Notes under the pieces: model-generated
What the model was told of the DNA's origin: nothing
Database searches by the model: none
Seen by the model: only the letters and a program-made list of their open reading frames with translations
In this document: piece after piece, positions 1 through 11,130 of the stretch
Layout of the letters: every line of letters starts with the position of its first letter
Numbering within the stretch: position 1 is the stretch's first letter
Assembly: GCF_001949145.1 (NCBI RefSeq)
Contig: NW_019091682.1
Coordinates: 158,474-205,724, forward strand
DNA from: Acanthaster planci
Taxonomy: Eukaryota; Echinodermata; Asteroidea; Valvatida; Acanthasteridae
Reading direction: 5' to 3'
Length of the DNA stretch: 47,251 nt
Position numbers and translations under genes: made by a program

Positions 1-805
1 CCATTTCCAGTGATTTGTCTAAAGATGCTTGTTTGGAAAATTTGCCATCAGACATGTGAGCAAGCATTGACGTGACACGCATGCTCTTGGTTTAATTTGT
101 TGGTTAAGTGCGAGACATCTGTATTTGAATGTGAGAACATGTCCCAGAGGCTGAATTCAGACACAATTCAAAACATTACTCAGCAACTTCTAGGGTTTGA
201 AACCAAAATCCTAGAATATTGTACTAAGAATATAAAGTGTTCACTGACCTGAAACTTCATCAAGTGTTTCCTTAGGCACCTTTCGTTAGATTTTGTGTAA
301 TTTCAGAGGATTAAGGGAGAATCCAATTTTTTCACCCCCGAAAATGGAGGATTTTGGAGGATTGAGGAGGGTCCCTAGCAAAAAGGGCCGAGGGGTTAGG
401 GTTAAGCCCTGTTTACTGTGTGCTAAAACATGTAGAACAGTACACTCTGTCCAATCCTAAAGATGCATTACACTTTTTGGGTTCCCTGGTTAAGCCCATG
501 TCTGTGAGTGAGATTTCTTATCATTTTTCCTGATTTGAGATGTTAGAGGTTAACTTGCACGTCGTTTCCAGTTTGCACTTGCACAGAACACTGAGTGCAC
601 AGTTCGCATAATCGTAGCCCTTTGGGGGAGGTCTCATGCCTTGTTAGCTATAATAAGCCCTGAAAATTCACAGTATGTTATTGTTGCTTGTTTCAATTAC
701 TCCATTGGGTGTTAGATTTCCCTTCATTCCCCAGTCTCACTTGTGGATGCATTGTAATTTCACAAACTGAATTCTTCATGTATGTACGAATGTTCCCTAT
801 TTCAG
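1..805 (+). other. EIF2B3 intron sequence (upstream of first visible exon)
   Basis: No reading frame here resembles the preceding part of eIF2B-gamma, so the stretch is read as intron, closed by the acceptor TATTTCAG at 798-805. It contains one copy of the small TTAGGGTTAA-ended repeat (about 300-405), listed separately. Confidence 0.6.
300..405. mobile_element. Member of small TTAACCCTAAC-ended repeat family, copy 1
   Basis: The right end reads GTTAGGGTTAA (395-405), preceded by AGGATTGAGG and CCCTAG blocks. These are shared with the copies at 30529-30598 and 41034-41100. The left terminal repeat is not clear in this copy. It is probably a non-autonomous element and not a telomere remnant, because TTAGGG occurs only once. 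Confidence 0.45.
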
Positions 806-3800
806 AACATACTCAACTATCAAAGGAGAATTGATACCCTATTTAGTCAGGAAGCAGTTTTCAAGACCTAAGACTGGACAGCTTGGTCCACAGCTTGATT
901 CCATGGAGTCAGTTGCTTTGCAACAAGACAAGGGTAAGGCAATATGTATATGTAACCAAAGCATGTGATTTTTGTTCCGATCATCTTATGTCCTAATTTT
1001 TCTGTCCTGTATAAACTTATGTCATTACAAATCTAAAAACACTGTGCAAAGTACTGCGGTCTTGGAATACTCTCTTTTTAATTTTTTTTTGGAAATTCCC
1101 AGTTGCATGTCCAAACATTAATGTCAGGACTGTATAGCCAAGAAATGAAAATGTTCATAAACTTGGTCCAGTTCATTCATCTTGTTATTGGAGTTATTTA
1201 CATGCTCTTTACCTTTGCATGCAGATCTTTCAAGTTATGGTGGTTTGGATGACTTAACTAAGAAAGCTCGTGCAATGTCCTCATGGAATGAGCACTCAGG
1301 GGACATGTCTGACTACTACCAACATGGTGATACCTTACGGTGTCATACTTACATCATGGACAGTGGTTTCTGCATTCGAGCCAACACACTGGCAGCATAC
1401 TGTGAAGCTAACAGACAGGTACCAATTTAGTTATACATGTAGATGTTGGTTCTTATTTTTCCTGTTACATTAAATCTGCTTTGTTTTGAGAATTGGTTAC
1501 TTCACCAGTAATATTCAGCTAAAGAGAATGACTGAAACATTCAATATACTATACATGTACGTAAAAACATCTCTCTATGGTGACTGTCATCCACCAGATA
1601 CTTCTAGTTAAAAAAAAAGAACCTTGGAGTAATAGCGTAAAGAATATGGACGTACATGTTAAAGTTCATATGTATGTAGCACAGTTGATCCAAATGACTC
1701 AACTTCTGTGTAAATTACCCACTGTTGATGACTGAGTGGCACCTGTCTAGATCTTGCTCTTCATTTCTGTTTGGATGATTCCTTCAGATTCCACAGCAGA
1801 GACAGCTTGTTGGGGAGGATCCATTAATTCATCCCACGGCAACCATCAAGACAAAGAGTCAAGTGAGAATATTACCGTGTGTTGTTTGTTATTCAACGGA
1901 AATAATGAGTAACCATTCAGTTGTTATGAATAATTGTGGTTGCTTACTCATGTAGAATATCTATATTTAGATAACTATAGTTAGCTGGGCTAACCCTTCC
2001 CTGTTTCACCACCTAAAAGTTTAGTTCCTATTTTGGTGTGCTACGAGTGTTTTAACCCCCTGTCCTTATTTTCAGTGTGTATTTTGCACATTTAACGAAG
2101 AAATTGAATCCTCAAATGTTAACAATTTTTATTTGTATTGCATAATACATGTGCATTTACATTCCAGCCCAGCCCCTGGGTGGGGAGTGGGTAGGTAGGG
2201 GTAGGAATTGGGATATAGTAGGGTAGGGTGGAGATTAGATGCTGTAGGTGGGGATTTAGTGGGATAGAATGGGTATTTGGTAACATTGAATTGTAATTAG
2301 GTAGGGTGACATGGGAATTAGATAATTTAGGTGGAGCAAGGATTTGTTAGTGTGGGGTGGGGATTTATTGGGGGGGTGGGCTGTAGTTTTTACTTGCATT
2401 ACATGTATGTGTACATACGCATGTGAGCACTGCATGTACTGTGTGCATACATGTAAATTGTCCCTTCTAGAATTACACAAACATCGTTTCCCATCCATTT
2501 TGAAAGTGGAAAAGAGATCAAAAACTGATCACAGAATAGGTCACTGTGTGTGTTGTAGTACAGCGGAAAATACAAACTTTGCATGTATTTGTTTAAATGA
2601 ATTGTATCTACATGCATATAAGTTTAGCAGTGGTCATGACAGCTTTGCTGTTCTACCTGTCTTGTTTCACCAATTCATTGCCAAATACCAGCTCCAATAT
2701 TGATGATAAATTAAGCAGTACATCTTTTGGTTATGGTGTCTGTCAGGTTGGGCAAGACTCCATGCTGGGGGAGGGAACTACTATAGGTGAGAAGGTATCG
2801 GTCAAGAGATCAATCATTGGCAAGCACTGCATTGTAGGAGATAAGGTGAAAATCATCAATTCCGTAGTAATGGATCATGTCAACATCAGTGAAGGGTAAG
2901 TATTAACTGTCCCTATATCAGTGGTGGTCATTTTATATTGAAAACAAAACATACCCAGTACTCCAATCTGAAATCAGAAACGTTAATTCACTGACAGGAA
3001 GATCAGTACGTCTGGTTAACTTCCCAGTGATGAAATGGTGACACTGATGTTTAATGAAGATAGCTTGTTTGCTTGTTGGTTACTGTTGGAGTTTTTGTCT
3101 GTGTTCTTTATTCGTGGGGTTGTTTTCGTTGTGGTGGTTGTGACGGAGTTACTTGCATCCTGCCTTGAACTGTCGCAGTTATTCCATCAATACAGTCTGT
3201 TTTCTGTTCCTATTAGACCATTTCATACTACTTGTATTCACCTTTGTGTTTGCACAGATGTACCATTCAGGGAAGCATAGTTTGTGGCAATACACATGTT
3301 AGTGAAGCCGTTGAAATGAAGGACTGCTTAATTGGAAGTTCTCAGAACATACCGCCTAAAGGTGAGTGCCCTACAAGCAGGCTCTGGAATGGTTCATGTC
3401 ATTTCTAGCGATTTTGTTTGGTTCAAATCACCTAACAGTAAGAGGTAAATGCATCAAATGGGAAATTAATTCTCACTGTCCAACAGACTTACACGTACTT
3501 AAGTGATTTACTCTTAGTACAGGTCTTTTTGCACATTCTCCAAACTTACTTTCAGTCAAATTCATAAACGGTCAACTTCAAATTCATCTCAAGAAAACTG
3601 GAACACACCAATACTCCTGTGAATTTAGTCATTGGTCATTCCAAATGATCTCTTTCAACATCTGTTCATTTGATGTCCTCAACTTTCAGTGGAGTTTGTC
3701 TTACCTGAGGATCATGTACATTATGTAAGGATTGAATTAGCCCTTGCTAAATACATTTCAAGAATGTTTTGATCAAATTCACCAAAGGATACACAACCAT

Positions 3801-4599
3801 GTTCAGTTTTTTTGGCATGGTGGATTGCAAGGAAATAGAAATTTGAGTATGAGCAACCATCCAAAGAACGAAAAGAACTGAATCGGTTATTTATGAAAGA
3901 TGTGAAAATATGAATATACTTTGCTTTTTATAACTATAGACCTACTTATTGTTAGCACGAAATAGAAAGTATACAGCTTTATTTGCCGTTGTAGAAATGT
4001 TATTTCTTGCAGTGTTTGATGCATAGAATTGTCGATGAACAAAATGGCCTGATAAATAAGTATAAAGAAGATATAGTTTTGTTTATTTAGGGTTAAATAA
4101 AAGTAAATATACAAGTATTAAAGTAAACATACAAAAAAATGAACAGATGAAAATGTAAAAAAAAGATGGTATGCGGTCATATGATGAATTTGAATGACAT
4201 GTATATAACATTGATTGCAAAATGGGGAAATTGTTTCATCTATAGTACCGGTATGTTGGGCAAATGTGGACAGCTAAATTGTATTATCTTTCATGGAAGA
4301 GAATGGTAAATGTATGAAATTGAATAAAGTGAACAATGAATTAATACAAACAATATTAACAATGGGATATGAAAGGTCATTGACTTTTGAGACAAATTTG
4401 AATTTGAAATTTGAATGAATTTCAAAGAAACAGTTTGAAAATGTGTAGAAAACCTGTACTTTTCTAACATTAGCCTATGTTTGTGCATTCGGGCCAAACG
4501 GAGATGTTTTGTGTCCTATTTTCGTGTTTTGTTTTGTTATTTTCAGCCAAATATAGCAATGAAGTCATTGGCAATGCAGACAGGATGATGGAAATATGA
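806..4599 (+). CDS. EIF2B3: Translation initiation factor eIF2B subunit gamma (3' six exons, partial)
   Basis: This gene encodes the gamma subunit of cytosolic eIF2B, which with epsilon forms the catalytic subcomplex that exchanges GDP for GTP on eIF2. Coding exons are 806-933, 1225-1418, 1788-1862, 2747-2895, 3258-3361 and 4547-4599 (stop TGA). All introns are GT-AG, phases join cleanly, and the total is about 233 residues. The first exon reads GELIPYLVRKQFS, matching the linker after the nucleotidyltransferase-like domain of human eIF2B-gamma. Exon 2 ends CEANRQ. Exons 4-5 carry left-handed beta-helix hexapeptides (IGEKVSVKRSIIGKHCIVGD, then GSIVCGNTHV and DCLIGSSQ). The protein ends NEVIGNADRMMEI, like the human ...LMEI end. 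The catalytic-like N-terminal half must lie left of position 1. Family identity is very sure; exon edges are by eye. Confidence 0.95.
2175..2382 (+). repeat. G-rich degenerate minisatellite in EIF2B3 intron
   Basis: About 200 bp of strongly strand-asymmetric sequence is built from variants of GTAGGGTGGGGATTTAGT, spaced roughly 20-25 bp. It includes many GGG/GGGG runs on the sense strand and ends with a run of seven G. It sits between exons 1788-1862 and 2747-2895. The transcribed RNA could form G-quadruplexes. Confidence 0.6.
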
Positions 4600-7500
4600 T
4601 ATTGCAGGGGCCAGGGGTCAACACATCACTCAGAGGTGATTCAGGGTATCACAGTGACTATTTACAGCAAGGAATCTGCTTTATGTTGGAAGGAATAACA
4701 TGATGAAGACTTAGACCAGATAGCAGAGAGATCTTCCCAACATCTACAAAATTTGACCAGTTTACCTGTACCAGTATGTTGTGAAAGCAATTGTTATTAA
4801 GGCACTATACATGTGATGGGTTCTGGGGAGGTCTATTTTCTTTGCCATGCCATTAGCAGCCATTACACCTTAATTCTCATTCATAAAATTTCATAAAGAC
4901 ATAGAAGAAGCTTTGAAACAGTTAAAGCTCTTCAACAATTGGTTCAAATTCTTCTGTTGTATCCCTACCTGTGTTAGAGGCCATTCAGTGAAAGGTACTC
5001 TGATTTACTTTCTGCCTCTTCATCACATGCTATTCTAAAATCAAGCTAGAATCTGCTTCAGCTTTGTATTGGAATGACCTAAAACATGACATCGTGTTTT
5101 GTTTTTATGTATATCTTTCTGGGGCTTGATAGATCAGGTTCCACTGTACTACTGTAGCAAAGTACACATGCAAACAAAGCATTGCATCATTATTTTATAG
5201 GTCTATTCTCACATGATAAAGTTGCTACGAAAGACAGATTTGCTCATTTCCATTCATTTGTTATGCTCATATAGACGTTCTTTAAATCTTTAAAAGACAA
5301 GTTTAAGTGACAACTTATTCAAAAGAATTCCGTAGTTCATTACTTTTTCGTTTGTCTAAGCGTCATGTACCGCCCGCTAAAAGAGAATGAATTCATCTTT
5401 TTCAATTAAAACTAACATCCAATGCAGAAACTGACATTTTCGTCGGAATTTAGGGGCCACTTTTATTAGTGACTGTTGAACTGTGTATTTTCAGAGGAAA
5501 ACCACTACTTGACTCAACATGCATTAAGAATTCTCAACCTACGTCAGGAATTTGTGAAATGGAAATGAAAGAGCATTTGGATTGTATTTACATTTTGTCA
5601 AGTACAGAAATAATATAGCTTTTCCTCTCCAAGCTTATGAAAGTCAAGAACCTTGTCATAATCAATACAAATATTGTCTCTCTGTTCAGTGGCATCATGA
5701 CTTTTCTACATGAAGCAGTAGTAGATCTGAAGTGTAAGCAAGAGTTTAGGTACAGCTACCGAAACAGAAGTTACACAGAGATTCAAATGTGGATTCCGTT
5801 GTGCTGTGTACATATTTATTTATTAGCAATGTGATTGTAACACCTTACATTTACAGTACATGCTCTTTAGATTTTTTTCACAAGTGCAGTTTGGTACATG
5901 GTATGATGACAAATAAACATATACCTACTCATTTTACCCTAGCTGTGCTTGAAGCAGTAGATGTTTCAATCTTTTACAGCGTCTTCACAGTAATTGAAGT
6001 CTTGCTGCAGTTGCTGGGTGACACACTTCTTATATTTCAAATGCTCCAGGCACTTATGGTATCAGTATATGTTTTATGCAATAAAAGGTCCTTCTGACTT
6101 GCTTCATCCAATTTACATCATCAATCTTTGATTTCAGTGGTCAGTGATTGGCAGCTCGCTCTTTCTCTGTGTTTGGCTCATCAGAAACATTTGATAGAAT
6201 GGATATTGATACTGCCTCAGTCGAAGGTGATGAAAGTTATCAGCGACCATTCCCTTGAGTTGGTCATAAACAGATGTTAAGATCAGCCAAGCACATAATT
6301 TTTTCTATTCATAAATACCTTTCCAATCAAAACAAGTTTTAAAAATGAGAATTTCCAACGATTTTGTGCAACAGTTTTCATGTTGAACGTATGTACAGTA
6401 TGTTTAAACACCCCTGTAGCCATATTATGGTATGTTCAACTCCTCGAGTAAATCGTAAACGATCTCCTTGGCGCACACGTTGTGCCTACTGCATAAAGTG
6501 GTGCACAGCCAGCCGGTACGGCGTTTGTCAACCATTTAAGATCGGCCATATGATGGGCTCTTGATCGTTAGAAAGGGCTGAACTTCTTAGGTATTTATTA
6601 ACTTTGTGTCTACAGGAGAAAGAGAATTCTTTATTGACAAAATGAAGTACTACTTTCAACATTTATTCATGTCATACACAAATTCAAAACCCTTGCACTA
6701 GAATGTTGTAAATTACATCAGCCAATCAACGGTTGAATGATTTTGCACGGCCTGGCATGGCTTACATGAGGACGACTGATTTTGAAGATGCTAAATTAAT
6801 GGATATAACTTAAATGATGCGTGGTCTTTTCACAGAAAACCATTGTCAACAGACAAAATGTACAAGATTTAACAAGATCTGTCAAGATTTAACTCGTCCC
6901 TTGATGAGAAAGATTGTCTGAAAAGATAGCTAAGCTTGAACTATCCTGTCAAGTGTTTCAAGTTGATAAGCTAAGTTATACATTGTCAATTGTGTTATGT
7001 AGATCAGCGTAATAAAGTCTTGTTCTTCATGCAGAGAGAAAGATAACATGTTCTACTGGTTAATCACATTACACGAAGTTCAGAAAGAATCTTTGATTGA
7101 AGGAAACACATTTAAAAACTAATAAAAGGAATATCTATACAGAACAGTCTCGTTGAGTGTCATTTGCCAATACAGTGTATCGTAAGACGGGATTAGAGTA
7201 TAAATAAAGGAGCTTTAAAATCTAAATACCACAATACGAACAGAGAACTTAAGAACAGATGTTTAATTACTTTTAATTTGTTTGTTTGTAGTTCACCATA
7301 CAACTTAATAAGTTTCCACATTGTTTTTCACAACTTCGCCTGGCATAACTTCAGTTTCGAAGTTACTTTTGTGGGTCTCACTTCAATGATGCATTCTGAG
7401 TCGCCTTTTTGAAATGCAAGTTAGGTTTTTTTCGCTTTACGCCATGGCCATGTCGTTTCATTGGTGCACGGCTGAACCTCCACAGGGATCAGAAGTGACC

Positions 7501-7937
7501 TGTTTGACTTCCTGTAAATGAATACATGTATTTGTAAAGTACATCCTGCATTTTTTCTTTCTTTTTTAGGTTCAAATAAAAGAGCAACTAAATTTACCTG
7601 TTTTGTTTTTTGTGTCTTATTTATTTATTTATCTTTTTTTAATTAATTATTTTTAAAATTTTTGTTAAACGTGGGAAGTAGGCAGGAACAATCGACAATA
7701 GCCTAACTAATTTTGCTGGGTTTTAGTTTGGGCTCTGCCAAAACTCGTCACGGACTTAATATGAAAGAAACGTGCATATGTTTATTTCATATAAAGTCCA
7801 TGACGTATCCGTGAATTTAATTACCGAAGCGTTTACATAAGTAAGAATACACCGAACCTGACGAATGCAATGAAAAGGAAACTCCTTGCCGCAGATATAT
7901 TGTATTCCATCTTACAATCAACAACGCCCAACAATAT
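4600..7937 (+). other. EIF2B3 3' flank: probable 3'UTR then intergenic, no gene seen
   Basis: After the stop at 4597-4599 there is no recognisable coding region. Candidate polyadenylation hexamers AATAAA lie at 5912-5917, 6080-6085, near 7010, and at 7203-7208, so the 3'UTR could be 1.3-2.6 kb long. Open frames here (for example 5789-6097) are AT-rich, lack splice context and resemble nothing known. They are regarded as chance. Confidence 0.5.
6080..6085 (+). terminator. Candidate polyadenylation signal, EIF2B3
   Basis: AATAAA, followed within 20 bp by CT/GT-rich sequence (GGTCCTTCTGACTTGCTTC). It is about 1.5 kb past the stop. An earlier AATAAA at 5912-5917 is an equally possible choice. 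Confidence 0.3.
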
Positions 7938-8772
7938 TGTCACGCCCCTAGAGTTGTCCTACCCTTAGGGACAGACCTTTGGTAGCTGAGACAGGAATAT
8001 ATACACACCTGTTGCTGGAAATTTGTTTTGCTTGTACAATATTTACATTTATTTTTTAAAAGAACACAAAATAAGGATAATTTCTTACATTAACATTGTT
8101 TTTAATTACAATATAAATGAGGTGATGAGTGCCTCAATGTCCCGCCACCATGTTGCTTCTGTTTCTTGCGTTGTAGTCAGCTTCTGTGGCCTGTGGCTGA
8201 CTCGGCAAGTTTCTGCGTCCCGCCGCGGTCCAGCCCTTCTGTCACAACCGGTCAACCGACTCCATCATTCTTCCTCTCAACGTAAAACCAGGAACTGGGC
8301 GTTTCGTGGCTTTCCCTTTCTCAGAACAGTCTGAACGTACATGTAGTTTATTCTACTCCCATAATTAGAAGTCACTCATCTCAAGACTAACTCAACTCAC
8401 GACTACAAGTCATCGAGGCTGGCCGCTGCCCTCTCCTCGGAATCCAGCGATGAACTGATCACATCAAACCATATCTTTTCTTTGCCACGCCTTATTCTAA
8501 AGAACTCAAAATGTTTTGTGTACTATACCCTTCATAAATATTCATTACTAAAATTAATGTAAAGTGGCTACATCTACCAATAGCAACTCAACTGGCACTC
8601 CGCCCATCATTCTGGCAAGGTTGACTGAATTCAGGAATGTTTGGGTGTGGCGACTCAGGAAAATAAAATCTTGTTTCACCACTAAATAACACGTTTATCT
8701 TTTCAACACTTAGGGCCAAGATTATACGGTATTAATATAAGAGTAATTCCGATTTAATATCACTCTGTGACA
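7938..8772. mobile_element. Candidate solo LTR of a retrotransposon
   Basis: The 835-bp segment begins TGTCAC and ends GTGACA, the 5'-TG...CA-3' inverted dinucleotides typical of LTRs. It is flanked by AATAT (7933-7937) and GATAT (8773-8777), a 5-bp site duplication with one mismatch. It contains an AATAAA near 8663 close to the 3' end, as in an R region read on the + strand, and its GC is higher than its flanks. No second copy, primer-binding site or internal gene is in the window. The 103-codon frame inside (8023-8334) resembles nothing known. Confidence 0.42.
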
Positions 8773-9559
8773 GATATGATAGACCGACAGTCACTATCAG
8801 ATCAGAATTCAGATAACGGAGAACCTTGTAAAATGAGCTCATCAGTGTCCGTCGTGCAATGAGGCACAATGCCATTGCGAAACAGCGACAACAATCATTA
8901 TACAATAATGAGATCTCAGGCTCTTAGACATTTTATAACCCATTTATTGCTCCCAATTTTCCTTGATCGTTCCAATTTTACTTACAAACTCCAAGCTGTT
9001 AAAATCTGCCACTGACTCAATCACCCACCCTTTCGTTGGTTTCACTACTGCATGAAAATGCTGGAGTGAACAGATTTTTACACAGATCATGGCCTGTAAG
9101 CCCGAGCAAGCCAACTACAAGACGATGTGGACGCTCACCAGATACCTGAATTATTCAGCAAGGACGTGTGTGTCGATTTTAGGCCTACCTGTTTTCATGG
9201 TAAATTTGATTTCAATTTTCTTGGTGGTGTTTATACCCTGCACGTGTTTTGGTTTTCCAAACCATGACCGGGGTTATGTGTACATTCTTTTATATTTAAT
9301 GAAGAATGAGTGATAAAAAGGAATTTTATTTAACATTTTCACCACCAGGGCTCATTTGGTCGGTGGTTGAGTTTGTTCTACTTGACAGCATTTTTGTCTC
9401 GCGTAGTCTGTAAGGCTGGTATTGGAAAAGTAAAACGTAAAAACATTACTTCCAGTGAATTGCTCATTATTTTTGTGTTGATTATTTTTTCTCAATAAAA
9501 CGTGATTTTAAATGAACTTTCTTCTCTTCTTTCATTCAGTTAAAGAAAAGAGTGGCAAT
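8773..9559. other. Intergenic, one exon-like island
   Basis: Mostly featureless AT-rich sequence. An isolated exon-like island at 9086-9165 (acceptor TTTTTACACAG, then ATCATGGCC with a good start context) encodes about 25 residues beginning MACKPEQANYKT. No partner exon was found, so it is not called as a gene. Confidence 0.35.
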
Positions 9560-10450
9560 TATTTTTGTTAACATTAGAGAACTGTGCAGTGTTATTTGTT
9601 TGACGGTATTATGACGAAAATGGAAATATTGCTTGAACATAATGGGACGCTGTTGCTGTCTTCAGCAGCCCTTTACGTCATCGGTTTCGTTAATTTCATA
9701 TTTTTGTTCAACAGTTTTGCCGTTACATTTGACGATTTAACCATTCATCAGTTTGGCAATTTTTACATTCGATTCGCTAATTTCATCTTTCAACCCGTCA
9801 CTTCACCATTCCACAGTGCAACGTAACCACTGAATGTGACAATTTTACCTTTCAATTCGGCAATTTCGTGCAATCTCGCCATTCGATTCTGCTTTGCGCC
9901 AGTTTGTGAATGAACTATTTGCGGCGATGTCGCTATTACATTTTTCTGTTGCACCATACCGTTCCACAAATTTATGCAATAGTCACCTATTTATCTCTCC
10001 ACCCTGCAAATTCATTATTTCATCTGCCTAAATCGCCCGAATATTTTGCAAAAAAAGTTGTATCTTTCGGCAAAAAAATCATTTTACTTCTTGATTTTTT
10101 GGGAGGATTGCCCTCTTTTTTTATTACGCAATCTCTTCAGGCTTTTCTCACGGTTGAGGCTACATTTTGGGCTTTACGTTTCACGCTTTTAGAAGTATGG
10201 GGAATTAAACAGTCAAATTTTCGTTATTATTATTTTGCTGGGGAGCATATGCCTCTGTTCCCCACCCCCCGATATCCACCCTTTGCTATAGGGAAGTTGC
10301 CAGTGATTAGAATGTTAGAATACATAAAATTGCGAATTATTTTGCAAACAAAGATAAAACGCTGCAAATTCGAAATGCAAAGTATGCACAAAATTAAAGT
10401 TCTCTGGAAAAATTTAGGTAAAAATAAATTAAGTAAACAAAATAACGCCT
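9560..10450. mobile_element. Candidate foldback/MITE-like element with diffuse GCAATTT motifs
   Basis: The left half (about 9680-10080) is packed with short motifs such as GGCAATTTTT, TCGCTAATTTC, GGCAATTTCG and TCGCCATTCG. The right half (about 10310-10420) carries the opposite orientation (TTGCGAATTATTTTGC, GCAAATTCGAAATGC). Diffuse, inversely oriented subterminal motifs suggest a non-autonomous DNA transposon. Exact ends and target duplications could not be fixed. The 206-codon frame 9910-10530 runs through it and does not look like a known protein. Confidence 0.35.
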
Positions 10451-11019
10451 GGGATTCAGTGTTCAGGAATGGTAATAGAATCTCATCCAAAACTCTGTTG
10501 AGGCGCGAGATCACATTACACAACTCCTAAAACTGATCACGTGGCCCATTTAACAGGGTATTTTATTGTAGTCACACTGGAATGCTTGGTAGCTCATAAC
10601 CTCGCATCCCTGTTCTAGGGAACGGATGACAAACATTTTCTATAACGCGATAGTTGGAAGAAAAGACAAAAATTGTGGGAACTTACCGCTTAGCTGTAAG
10701 GAATGCAGAGCCCCGATTTCACTCCGAAATGTGTATACCCTGGCTCCTTATTGAAATCTAGTTAGAGATAACCCTTTCAAGAATTCTTTATCAACACCAT
10801 TTTGAAAGGAGATATGGGTGGGAGTAAACACTGAAATATGCTTGATCAAATAAAGGATTGGATTTTAATGCAAAAAAGTTAACATAAACATTGATAAATT
10901 AGTCAGGTGGTGGACCAATAATAAACTGACCCCACATACTTGATTGAATGAATAAAGTTAATTATTTATCAAATGACAGGTATGACATTGCGAGAAAAAG
11001 GTACTAATTTTTCTCTTTT

Positions 11020-11025
11020 TTTATT
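11020..11025 (-). terminator. Polyadenylation signal of the receptor gene
   Basis: On the minus strand AATAAA lies about 105 nt beyond the receptor stop codon (11131), within an A-rich stretch. It is the first such hexamer downstream. Confidence 0.55.
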
Positions 11026-11130
11026 TTGATAAATGGTTTTTCCAGTGGAGATTACAGGAGATCAGTTTGGAACATCAGAATCTACTTTACTTCTGTCCGA
11101 TGTCCACTGCTTTTGGCATTGCCCGGACCG

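Noticed and set aside
391-406. Interstitial telomere repeat (GGTTAGGGTTAA)
   Set aside because: Only one TTAGGG unit is present, and the same ends appear as TIRs of a small repeat at 30529-30598.
8023-8334. 103-codon frame as a gene
   Set aside because: It lies inside the candidate LTR, is low complexity at its start, and has no recognisable domain.
9910-10530. 206-codon plus-strand open frame
   Set aside because: It runs through motif-rich repeat DNA, its composition is driven by T-rich codons, and there is no domain, intron structure or homology signal.
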